64,000 nucleotides of DNA from Holothuria scabra (Eukaryota; Echinodermata; Holothuroidea; Aspidochirotida; Holothuriidae), in NCBI GenBank assembly GCA_037179385.1, contig CM074194.1, positions 2,807,001 to 2,871,000 on the forward strand, read 5' to 3'. This document shows positions 13,779 to 27,298 of this stretch, piece by piece. Position 1 is the first letter of the stretch; each line of letters begins with the position of its first letter. The position numbers and the translations under genes were made by a program. The notes beneath the pieces were generated by a model. It saw only the letters and a list, made by a program, of their open reading frames with translations. It made no database searches and was not told the origin of the DNA.

Positions 13779-14195
13779 AACCCAGGTCACACTAGAACGA
13801 TATCGGATCGGATTTCGTTCCAATTTTTGTGAGTTTTACTTTAGATCTCCTCCATCTTTGGTAAAAAAGAAACAAAAATTTGCCAACTTGTGTAAATATA
13901 TGATTTGTATCGCAGGACTACGAAAATGTGAGTTATACTAATTATTCCGTAACGTAACATCGGCAGACAGTTTTTATTGGATACGCGTAGTCCAATAAAA
14001 GCTATATGTCAATGTGACGTCACGAAATAACTAGTTTTCATTCAGTTTTCGTGGTCCTTTCATACCGGTCATATTTTTACACAAGATGGCAAATTTTTAG
14101 TTCTTTCCGTCAATGGATGGAGAAGATTTTAACTAAAACTCGCAAAAATAGGATAGTAAACTGATCCGATATCGTTGTAGTGTGATGACCCGGGC
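13779..14195. mobile_element. MITE with about 80 bp inverted ends and TTAA flanks
   Basis: CCCAGGTCACACTAGAACGA at the left pairs with TCGTTGTAGTGTGATGACCC at the right, and the pairing runs on through ATATCGGATC to CTCCATC. TTAA occurs on both sides (13775-13778, 14196-14199), as for piggyBac-type insertion. Confidence 0.8.
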
Positions 14196-15048
14196 TTAAG
14201 CATATAAATATCACCGAACTGAATCATTACAAGTATTTTTATCAAAAGTGTTTTACATATATCGGGAGAGGGATGCCTTTGGGTGAAAAAATACCCCATA
14301 CGTTTGTCAAAATTTTTCCTTGTTATGTAAACTTTTCCAACTTGGGTTTATGTTCATACCCACGTAGTGAGCAGGAAAAGTGTGCAAAACTTGGTAACCA
14401 AACTGTTTTAAGAGTGATGTTTCCTCTTCTATCGACAATCAGAGACTTCCTCCAATTTAATAATGGTAGGACGTGGAACATTAATTAATGTCAACTTGGA
14501 ACGACAGACCAAAATGTCAGGAAGCCCCTGGACCACAAATAAGGAAAAGACCGAGACAAGAGTTGTTACCCACAATTTCCTCCTCTCCCATCATTATTAA
14601 CCGCAAATCAAGTTTAACTTTTTATAGTTTTATGTAATAGGTTTTGAACGGATAAAGGTGTTAAAACATTAATAATGACAATGACATACATGGCAATGAC
14701 ATACATACGGTGAAATTAACGCATTGACGTAATTTTTGGGGAGTCAAGTGCTCTTAGTTACATTTTTTTCACCTTCTTAGAGTATTTCGACCATCACAAT
14801 CTGGAGACCTTTTCCCCTTGAAGGATGCCACAACAGTGCAGTTTTCCAAATATAATGCAAGAAAGCTATTATCATAGTTCCCTTTTGGAGATCCTTGCAC
14901 AAATTTTCTTCTTAAAAAACAACAACAAACAAACAAACAAAAAACAAACAAGCAAGCAAACAAAAGCAAGCTTGTTAAGCCTTTGTCCTCCTTTGCAACG
15001 CTTGGAAATCTTAAGTATTAAAAATGTAAGCGACTGTTTTGCAAAAAA

Positions 15049-15231
15049 CACTGTGAAAAATGTCTGTAATGTTTCAAAATTTTTGTACAAATACCAGATT
15101 GCAGAAGAAAAAATAAAGAAATACAAGAAGAATACATAAAAGTGCTGTCAATGAGATGACAGCACTTTTTTATGTATTCTTTTGTTTTTCTTTATTTTAT
15201 TTTCTGTAAATGTACAGACATTTTTTACAGT
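15049..15231. mobile_element. palindromic MITE, family C copy 1
   Basis: Nearly the whole 183 bp is one imperfect hairpin. CACTGTGAAAAATGTCTGTA pairs with TACAGACATTTTTTACAGT, and AATACATAAAAGTGCTGTCA pairs with TGACAGCACTTTTTTATGTA around the centre. A second copy lies at 18.9 kb. Confidence 0.88.
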
Positions 15232-15898
15232 AAATCTTGCATACGGTAATGAATTAGGTTGACATGTAATGAACTGACCTGTATGATTGATAGTGTCAAG
15301 GAATTTGTTCTCAAACTTGGGGGAATTGCCCCAGTTTCAAATATTACTTTCTTAAAAATCAAAGGTAATGAACTGTTTCCCAAGAATTGGGGGAATATGT
15401 CCCCCATCCCTGTAATCACGCCCATCAGGGATAAAGCAGTACTTCGGAAATGATGCGAAAATAAGATTTTGAATGAAGACTATGTTTAGTTTCGTAAAAA
15501 TCAATTACAAAGTTGAAGACGTAGTTGTAAAAGACTTTTGATCACGTAAAAGCAGTTAGGAAATTTCTTGTCAAACAGTGCGCATTGCCCCATTTCTGAA
15601 GGCTCCGTCTGCTTGTAACGTATCATATACTGAGTTTATGGTTATGGTTGCCTACTTGTAACACTGTTATGTTCCTTTAAACACCAAATAAATTCTTTTG
15701 ACTTAAGCAACTGTGCTTCTGTCAGGGATAGGTCTATTTGTTATATTGCTTTTATTTTTTTATTCATGCGATATTAATATACCTAATTAAGGAATTATAT
15801 TAACTGTATTAATCATATAATTATTACATTTATGAACATTATCCACTCACCGAAGCCACTTCCGGTAGAGTATATTTCATTTACCTATACCTTAGAAC

Positions 15899-16253
15899 AT
15901 TCTCTTAAAAAAAAAGATTCACTTAGTCACTCTCTATTTGTTATATTTGTGTGAAATTTATAAAATTCACTAGATTAGAGTATTACTTCACTCCAGAGAT
16001 AGTGAAAATCACTAAAAAAAGAGTGGGCTCCACTCCATGAAGAGTGAGAAATCACTCTTTAACGAGTGCCTGCAGGGAGGGATCACTCTTTTGTAAGTGT
16101 GGTGACTGCATGTGTGCATTCCATCAAGAGTGGAACTTCGCTTTTACGGAGTGACGTTCACTTTTTTGGAGTCAATTTTTCATTCTTTTGGAGTGACCTT
16201 CTTCTCTGTCAATCTTCTTACCGGTAAAATTTCACTCCTTTTATTTTAGAGTG
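15899..16253. mobile_element. MITE family D copy 1 (CACTCTAAAA ends)
   Basis: The segment ends TTTTAGAGTG and starts with a decayed CATTCTCTTAAAA. Its interior is full of short AGTGAAATCACTC-type words in both orientations. It resembles the better-defined copy at 43.3 kb. The left boundary is uncertain. Confidence 0.55.
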
Positions 16254-16423
16254 TATGAAAAATAAAAAACCACCGAGAAGGGGAAACAACCCATTTACAG
16301 AAAACTAGAAAAGAAGTCACCGCTAGATTAAATCAGAATGTTATAAGTTGGGGCGTTAGTCTCCACCAAACAAAATTCCATGGCTTTTCAACCTATTGAT
16401 TTCCCAGTTACATGCTTCTCTTC

Positions 16424-16824
16424 CACGAACTTACTATACATGAACAGATCATACTGCATATTAGATTGTCGCTACAGTACGTGTTAGTATAGGCCTAGCG
16501 AGTTGGCTGTCTGCTATAGCTGTGTGTGAAAGTTTGGACTTGCTAAAGAAGTTGAATTCAACAGATTTTGCAAGGGAGTTGAAATATTTGCGAAACAATG
16601 CAATGTAACGTCAAAATCACTACACGTACTGCAGGAATATGATATTGTTTCCCATTCAAGTTAAACTTCTTTTTAAAATATTACAGGTTGTCTTCAAATC
16701 ACACCTATCATAACCTCAACGCGGCCATCTTGGTGGGCCCTTTTTGTCCCAGGCGGGGCGACTATCTACGGAAAATACATGTATACGCGTTACATGCTCT
16801 GCCCATGTATATAGGAAGTCCGTG
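16424..16824. mobile_element. hAT-like MITE, family B copy 1
   Basis: This 401 bp element ends in CACGAACTTACTATACATG at the left and CATGTATATAGGAAGTCCGTG at the right (imperfect inverted repeats of about 30 bp). It is flanked by TTCTCTTC and TTTTATTC, a decayed 8 bp target duplication. The interior shares GCAGGAATATGATATTGTTT and GCGGCCATCTTGGTG with the copies at 38.5 and 51.9 kb. Confidence 0.85.
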
Positions 16825-16856
16825 TTTTATTCACATAAATTCACTTCAGTTTAAGC

Positions 16857-17024
16857 CAGAGTTGTAACGAGTCACCCAATTTTGCTGTCGAGTCCAGTCA
16901 TTTGCTACTTTTAGTGTGACTCGAGTCGAGTCAATGACTCGAGTCAGGTAAATCATGATACAATTACTCGAGTCATTTCCCTTTTGGAAATTTGTGACTC
17001 GAGTCATGACTCGTTACAACTCTG
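16857..17024. mobile_element. hAT-like MITE with GACTCGAGTC repeats
   Basis: This 168 bp element has inverted ends CAGAGTTGTAACGAGTC / GACTCGTTACAACTCTG and a perfect 8 bp target duplication GTTTAAGC (16849-16856, 17025-17032). The interior holds four or more copies of the palindrome-like ACTCGAGT. It lies 32 bp after family B copy 1. Confidence 0.93.
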
Positions 17025-17161
17025 GTTTAAGCAACTCACTGGGTTAAGGAGGAATAAAAACCTGCCACTCTTATTCCATCTATCGTGAACCATCCTTCCT
17101 GGAATGCTTGGTCGAATGAGTTTCTTTCATTGGATATTCACTCTAAAACATCAAGTCAGTT

Positions 17162-17301
17162 GGGGCACAAACCGGGATTGCCACAAGTATTTGACAAGAA
17201 TTGTTTCAAAATTGACTAAAATGGTTAAAAAATAACAACAATTCATTTCATTTATGAGTCAGATCTAGTCAAAGTTTGAACAAGATTCCGGTTCGCGCCC
17301 C
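17162..17301. mobile_element. short inverted-repeat element
   Basis: GGGGCACAAACCGGGAT... at the left pairs with ...ATTCCGGTTCGCGCCCC at the right, and the pairing extends inward (TTTGAC / GTCAAA). A target duplication is not clear. Confidence 0.7.
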
Positions 17302-17309
17302 TATATTGA

Positions 17310-18860
17310 CTATAGTTTCTCCTTAAATTTAAACAAGAAACTGTTATAGTGTACGCCTCATTAATTTCATGGCAAATCACGTGACTAACCTACCCATGAT
17401 TCAATTAACCCTATTATTTTAAAGTTGTTTTAATGTTAGAATTTACAGCGTAAGATGTCACGGTACATTCCATTTTTGTTTCCGATTTTAAGTGAGGTCT
17501 AACTTAATCGAAAATTCCATTCAGCAATTTTGTAACATCTTTTGAAGAGTATACAAAACACTGCCATTCTGCTACACAGAACCGTATATATCATTATCCA
17601 CTTGAAACTCAAGCGGTATATTTTTCCCATTTAGATCAGATGTTGATTCTGTTCTTGCGCAAATTAAATTAAGTTCACACGTGTTTATAAAGGTCCAGCT
17701 TTTTTACATAAAAGTCAACCGTTGCAATAGAAAAACCGCCAGAGTACATTGCAATCACCTCTATACTAATCCCAAACCTTTATATATATACGCAGTGCTC
17801 AAACAACAAAGGCTTCGAGCAGCATGTAAATCTAAGCCAGTTTATTTTAGAATTTTACGCCTGGTTGCATGGTCGAGCCGTATAGTTGATGCGTTGTAAA
17901 AACAGATCACGAAGGCGTTAATAAGTACGACAACATATGATTAATAAAGGCAATCAAGCCTAACCGTTTGATCGCACAATTGGACATTAATACTGCAGGA
18001 AAATATTTTTGTGCGAATAGGTTATGAAGGCTTAATTAGACTTCTCATCTTGACTCGCATGGACTTCTGATTTAAATCGCAAAAAGCGGATTCTGACGAA
18101 CAGGTTCTTTGCGTTTCGTCGTTGAGCAAAAAACCAAAAAAGGCATAATGACTGAAAAAAAAAATAATATCATACATGTGTTATATCGTACGAAAGGAGG
18201 ATTACAATCAACTAAAAATAAAGGGGAAAAAAGCGATAAAATTAAGATCGATTTTCGTTTTCAAAAAGTTACTACAGCTTGTGAGATTGAAATATTTTTT
18301 TCATTCTCATGTCAAACCGATTGTGACGTAACAGAACAAAAAAATATAGAATTAAAATTAGCCAAGTGTGATCAGACTAAATGACAACTCGAAGTCTCGA
18401 AAAAGGAAAACTATCCATAACGCTTAAATCAAGCGCAGCTTTCACGTGCAAGACGCCTTCCCTATTAAGTTATGGTAAGATTTAAAACTCCATTTTTTAG
18501 TTTACACTGGAAATGGAAGGCGTGGATGCCTCACCTGTTCTATATATACTTGTTGGTACCGATGCGTTTCCTGTTATATGACTGCAACCTATCGAGTTAA
18601 TTAACTTTATTCGTTCTCGAATAAATTTACTAAATTTCTAGTGTATCATTTTTGAAAGAAAGGACAACGAAAATAGCTGTTTTCTTGTCATATTAAAAAG
18701 CAACCCCCCCCCCCCTTCCGTATAACAAGCATATTGCTAGGGCGGTGGAGGTGGAAGAAGCCGAGAAAAATAAAACTCATAAAACGTTTGAAGAGAAAAA
18801 CTACCACAGCCTTAAAATTCTGGCACCTTTAAAAACGGTACACCCAAAACTTCGGTATGT
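17310..18860. other. no gene seen
   Basis: AT-rich with a C run at 18704-18714; only short frames in low-complexity sequence. Confidence 0.6.
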
Positions 18861-18874
18861 ATGCGGAAGACCTA

Positions 18875-19050
18875 CACTGTAAAAAATGTATGTAATTTTA
18901 CAGAATTTTTGTACAATTACAGAAGAAAAAATGAAGAAATACTAAAAGAAATACATAAAAAGTGTTGTCAACTCATTGACAGCACTTTTTATGTATTCTT
19001 TTGTTCTCTTTATTTTATTTTCTGTAAATGTATAGACGTTTTTTACGGTG
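18875..19050. mobile_element. palindromic MITE, family C copy 2
   Basis: The 176 bp hairpin starts CACTGTAAAAAATG and ends TTTTTTACGGTG, flanked by TA on both sides, as for Tc1/mariner-type MITEs. The centre is GTTGTCAACTCATTGACAGC. Confidence 0.85.
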
Positions 19051-19861
19051 TACAACCTAAAATGTTGCAAGTTCAAGGCTTGGAATACATTAACAATTGA
19101 ACAATTTTACGACAGCTTCAATTATCAGCAGTAGGCTCCAATATAGTTCAAACACTGTTGTTAGACATACCGTATACGTGCACTCAACATCACAAAATGT
19201 ATACACTTAATTATGATATTATTGTGACCGTGACGTTAAGACGTCTGCTTGAGCTTAATTTTAACTACGCCACATTGTGGTTAACAAAGAAGTCGAAAAG
19301 AAAAACCATTAATAACATTAAGAAGTTGACTTATTACGGTATTTTAGCTTTGAAACGTCCAAGTGAGGTTACTGCCGAGTTTACAATGATAGAGTACTTA
19401 CATAGGACTGTATGTTGTACATTTTTCGAATAAAAGTGCGTAATATCGTGCTCGCAACCATAAAGTGTTTTTTTTTTGTTTTTTTTAAAACGGGACCTAA
19501 ATAATAATTGCAATAAAAATACTAACTGAAAACTTTGACATGTTTTCCCGACCTTTTTTAGAATCATACGATGCTTCCCGAGATTTCCAGTTAAATGGGA
19601 AGTAAAGTTTTTGGCTAAACACTCCCTTTAAATGATGAACACACGAATGTAGACGTAACACTAGATCCGGATGCAAGTCCAAACTGTCTCTCCTTTTTGG
19701 TGGGCTGAAGGTTGGTGGGAACTATTTCTGTTTAGCTCTTATAACAGTTGGTATATAATGTTTGAATAGTGTGGGAATCAGATGAATTTACCTTTAGATA
19801 GCTAAAGGTTTGTTGTCAACATAAAATCTTATTATGATATTGGTATGTGATTTAAACTTAC

Positions 19862-20019
19862 CTCTTAAAAAGTTTTGTATCCGAAAAAAGGAAATGGCAA
19901 GGCGAAACACCGTTTGACTGTCGAGTTTTCGGTGTAGCGTGGCTTTATCAACGGGTAACAAATTTTCCAGTGCCTTGATTTGCTCGCGTAGCTTATCCCG
20001 ATATCTCTTGGATTTAAAA
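19862..20019 (-). CDS. AHR-like bHLH-PAS gene, bHLH exon (partial gene)
   Basis: This 158 bp exon encodes a basic helix-loop-helix domain of the AHR type, the DNA-binding and dimerisation part of ligand-regulated factors that pair with ARNT in the nucleus. A polypyrimidine tract (CTTCTCCTCTTTCAG) precedes the acceptor at 20020/20021, and the donor is AGAG|GTAAGTTT at 19862/19861. In order it reads basic region FKSKRYRDKLREQ, helix 1 IKALENLLP, a loop with KLD, and helix 2 TVFRLAISFFRIQNFLR. The signatures SKR-x-RD-x-L, LLP, KLD, V-x-RL-x-x-S and the Phe near the end match AHR/AHRR more closely than SIM, HIF or ARNT. Vertebrate AHR also carries its bHLH on exon 2. The residue equivalent to the DNA-contacting His of AHR is Tyr here. 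No PAS exon was found downstream (below 19861), so the gene probably continues beyond the window. A divergent AHR paralogue is most likely; the exon looks intact. Confidence 0.82.
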
Positions 20020-20020
20020 C

Positions 20021-22570
20021 TGAAAGAGGAGAAGGAATAAGAAAGAATGATCCGTTTACAACCGAGATAGCAGCTAGAATGAGACACTGAGACATGTAAA
20101 GAAACAGATATAACCAACAGAAAAAAACGAGACAGTTAATAGTGCAGTTAATGAGAAAAACGTATGCCTCTTATGGGGTTATTTGACTAGAAATCAATGC
20201 TTATCATATACGATTTGGTCTCATTGAGGACATGAACGTATCTCGCGACACGAAACTGGTTCGTGTCGAACGAGAGTCATAATCCGTCACTTGTTATTAC
20301 TCCTTGGATCTAGGAACGTGTTCGTCGAAACAAACACTGCATAGAGCCAAGCGGTACATTTTGGGACTCAGAAATGGGTGCTCAGGTTTTGTGATGGAAC
20401 AACACAAGTCCGATCTGTTTCCCCCACTAGTGACATTTTATGACAAAACAGATTGATTGAGAGGGACATTAGAATCAATAGACTTATAGCAAGTGAATTC
20501 ACGTATTCTGTGGTGATACATCGATACACAATACTCCTTGATATGATGTACACATAGCCCGGGGGTATTTTGTTTTAACCAAAAACATACGATACGAAGA
20601 GCGTGTACTTCGGTCTTCATTGTAATTTACAAATATTTAGTGGTTTTAGCCTGTAACAATTCTTAACATTGACTTTTCAAAAGATGCTCATCTAATTCCC
20701 ATTGCAGTTGGTTTTCTTTTAAATTCCGCGAGAATAGACTCTTTCCCAAATAGCATCGTTTTTTAACCCTGCCAAAATAATAATGACAAAAGGCGTACCA
20801 AGCCTATCCCAAAACCATTTGTAACTGATGTGTGTAAAAGGTCTATTAAGGACTATTATTTTCCAAAAAATTAATCTTTTTCAGCAATGAATTTTTAAAT
20901 AAACCAATAGATATATAAATAGCTGCAAAAATCACTAAATAATATCTAACAAAATTGTATCCCTGATACATGTGAAATGAATATTTAAGGGAATAGATAC
21001 GGCTGATGAGGAAAATAAACTTTGTTCATCTTTTGTGTATTGTCAAGTTTTTATTTAAAATTATTATTGTAGTTAAATTTCAGCCTCTTAAATTATACAA
21101 CAATCGTTGCTCAAGTCACTCCGACAAATCGGTACTGATATCGACATATCGAACTTCTTCCCTGTTGCACATCGTTTTGACAATCGAATCATGTATGGAT
21201 TTGTCAGTCGTGGTTAAAAGTTATCTACATTGGGACCTGCCTCCTAGCAAAACATGGCCTGCGAAATGCCTCTAACTAATTTGCATATTACCTGTGAATT
21301 GCTTGTGTTCAGGTTATGCCGAAACTCACCTACAATTTAGCATGTTACTACTGTTTTCATTTTTGTCTGAAAAATTCCTTTCGAAGTTTGTCTTTTCATT
21401 TTCGCTTTCCTTGCTATTAAGCTAAAAAAGAATAAACAAACTTCCAACAAAGTTTACCCATTAAAATGTTGAAAGGTTGTAATTTTTATCAAAGTCATCC
21501 ATCTCAATTGAAGTCAGCAGGTTTTTAGGTGTGCTATTTTAAAGGTGTTTCAATTTCATGTTTAAGCAAGCGACTTTCTATTTCTACTTCGACAATCCTC
21601 CATAAATAACTGCTGAAGCTTCTAATGTGCTCTTTTTTGTAACGAGCATGTTTTACAAGTGTAGATTTTACCTTTCAAGTGCTACGACAAGTTTTCCTGC
21701 TGTTCCTCCAATAAGGCAAAAATATGTTTTTGAGTATACGCTTACAATAAATTAAAAAGTCCGTCACTTAACGTATCAAAACTAACTTATACCGTACTTA
21801 AACCGTACTCAGGGCGAGGGAACATTCTGACTGGCAGATAGCTTTTTATATAATAACAATAATGTAATAATTTACAAGCTGTTATATATTTTCTTTTTTT
21901 AAATGAGCATACCTTTACCTGTTAATACATTTGTCAGTTTGTGATAAATAGAGTAAAAGTTTTGAATGTAGAGTTTGCTGTGAAAAAGCCTTTGGCGACG
22001 CTTAAGGTCAAAGGTCATAAGCTTGTTTGGGAGGTCATTAACAAGTAAATTCTTAGTTTCCAGGTTCTTATAAAACGAAAAATTATTCTTAGGCTTGATG
22101 TAAAGAAGTAATTGTGCAGTACCTTGATGCATGGCGGGTAATTTGTTCTCAAACTGGACGGCGGGGTGGGTGGGGGGGGGGGGGATTAAACCCTTTTCAA
22201 AGGTTGCGGTTTGAAGATAAAATAAAAGTCAATGAGCGCCTTTTCAGATGTTGGAGACATGTCCCCCTGCGCTCCCCCAGAATTGCCGTCCATGCTTTGA
22301 TAGAGTAAATATTTAACACATTCTTTAAATTGTTCGTCAAACTGCTTGTAAGAAGTTTATACATAGTTGTAGGCATCCCATATAATTCCACGAGAACGGT
22401 ACCTCAAAGGAGTTTCCTTCGGTCTAAAGGCGTATAAGGGGAGTGATCCACGACTGCAGGAACTGCGTTTTTGTCTGATGTTTCGTTGGTATTTTTCCTT
22501 CATAGCATACGTACGGTAGGCTTCAAAATTCTGCATTTAAAGCTCACATGTTCTGTATTCGACTTATTTA
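20021..22570. other. AHR-like intron 1, left part
   Basis: No repeat family or exon recognised; a G-rich run lies at 22160-22185. Confidence 0.55.
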
Positions 22571-22578
22571 CTGATATC

Positions 22579-22829
<251 letters not shown>

Positions 22830-24811
22830 GATACTGGACATAATTCGCAAAGCACGACTTAATAGAAAGTGACTGCAACACTAAGATCACTGCATCTCCA
22901 GAACCACGCAGTTTTACATAATACGGTACCTAGACCTGTTTTCTTTTATGCTATGAGCTTTGCGAAGTTTCAATTCACACTTGTTCGATGGACCGGTCGA
23001 TATAATCTTCCTTGCAATTTTCTCTTCCCTTAAAGCGGCTCATTGAGTTGGTTCATGAAATTCAACAATTTTTTCCAAAACTGTTGTTTTCTTCACGTAC
23101 CATTGACAAATTGTCAAACTTAGACAAACCCCATCTCCCACAGACAAATGACTGTTTCATGAGCGAGTACGGTATACTAAGCAGTGCAATACGGTTTCCG
23201 AAAATTCATGACCAGACATTCACGAAACCGTTTCAAGTCAGGACCGGCACAAAATTCAAAATTTTAAATTTTTACGTAACTATTGGATATGACAATTGAC
23301 TTATTATGCTAACTATAAGCATTGCCATGATGTAGTGACCCTTTAATATTCTCATTAAGTCATTCAATGTCAACTAAATGAGTCCCTTTATAAATGTTTA
23401 CAGAAAAATCACGAATGCATTGTAACCCTTCCCATTACCAATTACTTATGAAAAAAATGTTCTGGCTATATTTCGCAGGAAAGTGTACACCTTGTCTGCT
23501 CTCAATGTTTTTCTTTTAAATCTTACGCTACTAAATAAGTACACTATGATACATCCCAACATTAATGGCCCTCCTAATACCATGTGACGTTTTAAAGTCA
23601 AAATTCTACAAAACACTTCTTTGGTTATATACATGCGACATAAATATTCTGTAGCGTACTAAAGAAAGAAAAGTGTGAAACAAGTCCGATTTTATCTGGG
23701 TCCAAATATCTTTTTAAACTAAAACTCTCTCATAAAGTTTTCAATGTAAAACTCATCTTCCTCAAATCTTTTTTCTTATTCAGATTACTCAGGTTAAATA
23801 TTTTCTGTTGGTCCATATTACTTAAGGACCAATTCCCCTGCCCCCCCCCCCCGCACCTCCTTTCATTCCCATCCCCTCTTTAACGAATTCGTGTAAGCTT
23901 AAAAATGTTGATGATCTCACAGTGAGCCTACGTATTGGTGGTCAATAAATATGTCAAATTAAATACACTCGCGATACAACCCTTTACCTTTGAAAGTACC
24001 CCTCGACTCTCTAAAGATGAACCAAGGGTCCGGGGAACTGTAGCTTTTCCGCAGTTATCCCCAACGTTTTCTTAATTTGACAAGAATTGTGACAAAAGTA
24101 GTCGAATTTGGACAAAACTGGTGACCTTCGTTTTGACAAAAGCGGGAAACCGAAGTTGTGAGTAGTTGTTATAGAGGTGGAAGATTAATTTTGCAGTGAT
24201 TTGTTGTGACAGCGGTGTTGTTACATAAGTTAACTCCTGAAGAAACTCTACTCCCCCAAAGGAATTATACCCCTTCCCCCGAAAAAAACAACAAACTTTT
24301 AACCGACCATCAAAATCCTATGTATTTTGGCACATGAACTTAAATTTGTTATCATTGCAATAATAAAATATTGCAAATCATAACCCACAGGTGATACAAA
24401 AGAAAAGGTGTTCAGCGTCTTGGATTATAGGGAAAATGCAAAAAGCGTTGGTTTCATAGGTCAACTTCTCATGTAAAGAATTTTCGTTAAAAACTGACCA
24501 TTTACAGTCCAGTTCCTGATTTGCACTTAATTATGCATAATCATGAGCTAAATATACAAAGCGTATTATGTCGAGGGGGGGGGGGCAGGTCATACATGGC
24601 TAATTTTATTATTATTATTATTTTTTTTTTTTTGGCGATCTTCATTTCAAGGAGTCGTAACATTAGTATATATCCTTAGGATTTTATTTCGGAAATCCAA
24701 ATTGTGTCCTTGAAACTTACCCAAACCGTAAACTACGTGATGAGCAATTGATTAATAGATTATTAATAAATCGTAAACAAAAGAAATGTCATCACCCTAC
24801 AACACTCCACA

Positions 24812-24839
24812 TGTTTTTTTTTTTTTTTTTTTTTTTTTT
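24812..24839. repeat. poly(T) run
   Basis: About 27 T in a row inside AHR-like intron 1. An ATT run with poly(T) lies at 24606-24634 and another poly(T) at 43929-43946. Confidence 0.95.
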
Positions 24840-27298
24840 GCAAGGGCAACAAGTCAATCCAGAGATATTTATAGTTCGAAGAGGTATATATCTTGAGAAC
24901 AGTGAAATATATTGACATCATTTCAAGAGTTCTCTGCCTGTGAAAACCTCGTTTTTTAACTGCCAAATAAATTCGGGGCTTTTTGTTGGCAAGCCGCCAT
25001 ACCTTTATGAGTACTTATATTTTTCAAAGCAAATGAAATAAGAAACTATCCTTAAAGGGATGATGAAAGTACGGCTATTTGAACTGAAATGCTTTTTTAT
25101 CAATTGCTTTCTTTGTTAAATGTTTTCAAATTGCCTTGGTTTACTTTAAATATGTCAAAATAATGCTTTGAAGCGCTATGAAAAACAACCTAAAAAGAAT
25201 GCGACGAAATTTGTAAATTTAAGTGGATATGTAATACAAAATAGGAGACGAGTACCTTTTTTCTGAATGAACGTGTCATTATGCAGCTAGGGTACACGTA
25301 CAGAATTAAAATAACAGAAGCTTTAAAAAATGAAAATTTGAAAATTTTAACCTTTTGAGAAGAATAGAAATTAAATTTTAACAAATATATTTTCCTTTTC
25401 AATGTAACGAAAACTTCGAAAATAATCTTTCAGGCCATTCTTCTTCCAATTTGTTGCTTGGATATTCTAAAACAATGCTTATTGAGGTAGTTTAATTTTG
25501 AGACTGTTTCATTCGTTTTTTTTTCCTTTTAACAAGTTTGATTTAGGCATCCTAACCTCCTTAAGAAAGTCGGGCAAAACCGAACTTTTGGACAGATGGA
25601 GAGGGGGTCACACAGTTTTTTAGTTTTCTTGAGCAATGAAGTAGGTTTTTGAGGGTTAAATTGCTCAGGTCATTTGAAGTACGGAAAGTATCATCTACGT
25701 TAAGATGACACTCATATTAGGAAATCATTTGTAATTTTTGGAAGATTGAAAGTTGATATTATTAATCATGATAGATTATATTATTTATATAAAAGAAATG
25801 TCTCGTTCTTGTAACAATTCATGAATCTATTGGAAAATTATATATATGTGGAAGTATTGCATACCCAAGTACGCGTAACTGCTTTAAAAAATTTCTTTTT
25901 TCTTAAGGCCGTAGACATTGAGCAAAAATGCACAGTAAATGTTAAGCAAAAGTTTACCTTTTTTTCAAAACAAAGCAAGTGTGTATGTTCAGTCACTACT
26001 TGTACGTGTTACACGAAACAGAAACTTTTATTGGAATTAATATCTAGTCTAAATTAAGAAGGGAGGATAAAAGGTATCTTTCATTTTAAGACATTTACTT
26101 TCCCTTTTCGAGGAAATATGATGAAAGTTCGTGTTATTAACACTTAAGATATTTACAGGATTCCATATTTGCAAAATTTAATATCTTAATTTTTGTTTTG
26201 TGTTTAGTATGCTGCTTCTAAAAATCTAGTATACGAAATGGTTTACTTCATCTGTTCATGTAATATGTTCAAAGGAACACACAAAATTTTATCACATAAA
26301 GAACAGCAACTTTCTATATCGCAATGAATACTTCGGATCTGCAACGCTTGTTATTTTGCTCAATTTTCCCAAATAATTAACCAATGGCGTTAACTTTGTT
26401 TGTCTCGTTACCTCGAAATAACAGCATGTCGAATGACTGATATTATCCCTAATGTTAAAAATGATTTGGCAGAATGTATTAACAGAACAATTGGTTAGAT
26501 CTTAGTTAAGGTTTTGAATTCAGTCGGAGTAATTTTATGTAGACTATGGATTTGTGCATTCATGTTTGGTCGAATGAGTTAACGCAACGCCTATAGGGTA
26601 AAGTCTGGGCAACATAGCCCCTGTGATAAGAGCTGGTATACCTGCTTCAGCGAACAGACTTACAACGTTAGCAATTATCCTTGTACCATTGAAATAAAAA
26701 TTTTCGTAAGAAACATAAAACTTCAACCTTGACTTTGCAAATTTATTTCGCAATTTTGTTTATTTCATTTGTATTTGGTTAAAAATATACTCTTTAGTTG
26801 GCAAACTTAGAAAGCCTTTAATTTTTATGTAAGAAATATCTGTAAATAATTGGAAGAATATTTTCCCATTGATTTGGCAAAAACAAAATTCTAGCGGTAA
26901 GCGCTCTTTTGGTTTTTGAGATATTTTGTTTCTTGGAAAGTAAGTTGTTTATTTCAATTTAATTTTTATGTTTTATCTAAATGTCAATTAATCTTGGAAC
27001 GGTTACGATTCGCTCAATGGAACCAGAGTAAGTGTTATTTGCCACTTGTAAAATACTACAATTAATTTTGTGATAGATTTTCTGAAAATGTCCAATTTGG
27101 ATTAATATTTCATTTGTAGTTAAAAGTGACATTTTCAAGTTAATATTTTAAATGACAAATTTTATTTATATTTTAGATTGTATGAACTGCTTAACCTCCA
27201 CATATTATTTACAATTTTGTAAGGAGTTGAAAGTTTCCGGTACAAGTAGAAATTTAAATAAGAAAGTAAAGAACATTTACTTTTAATGCGGAGACAGT

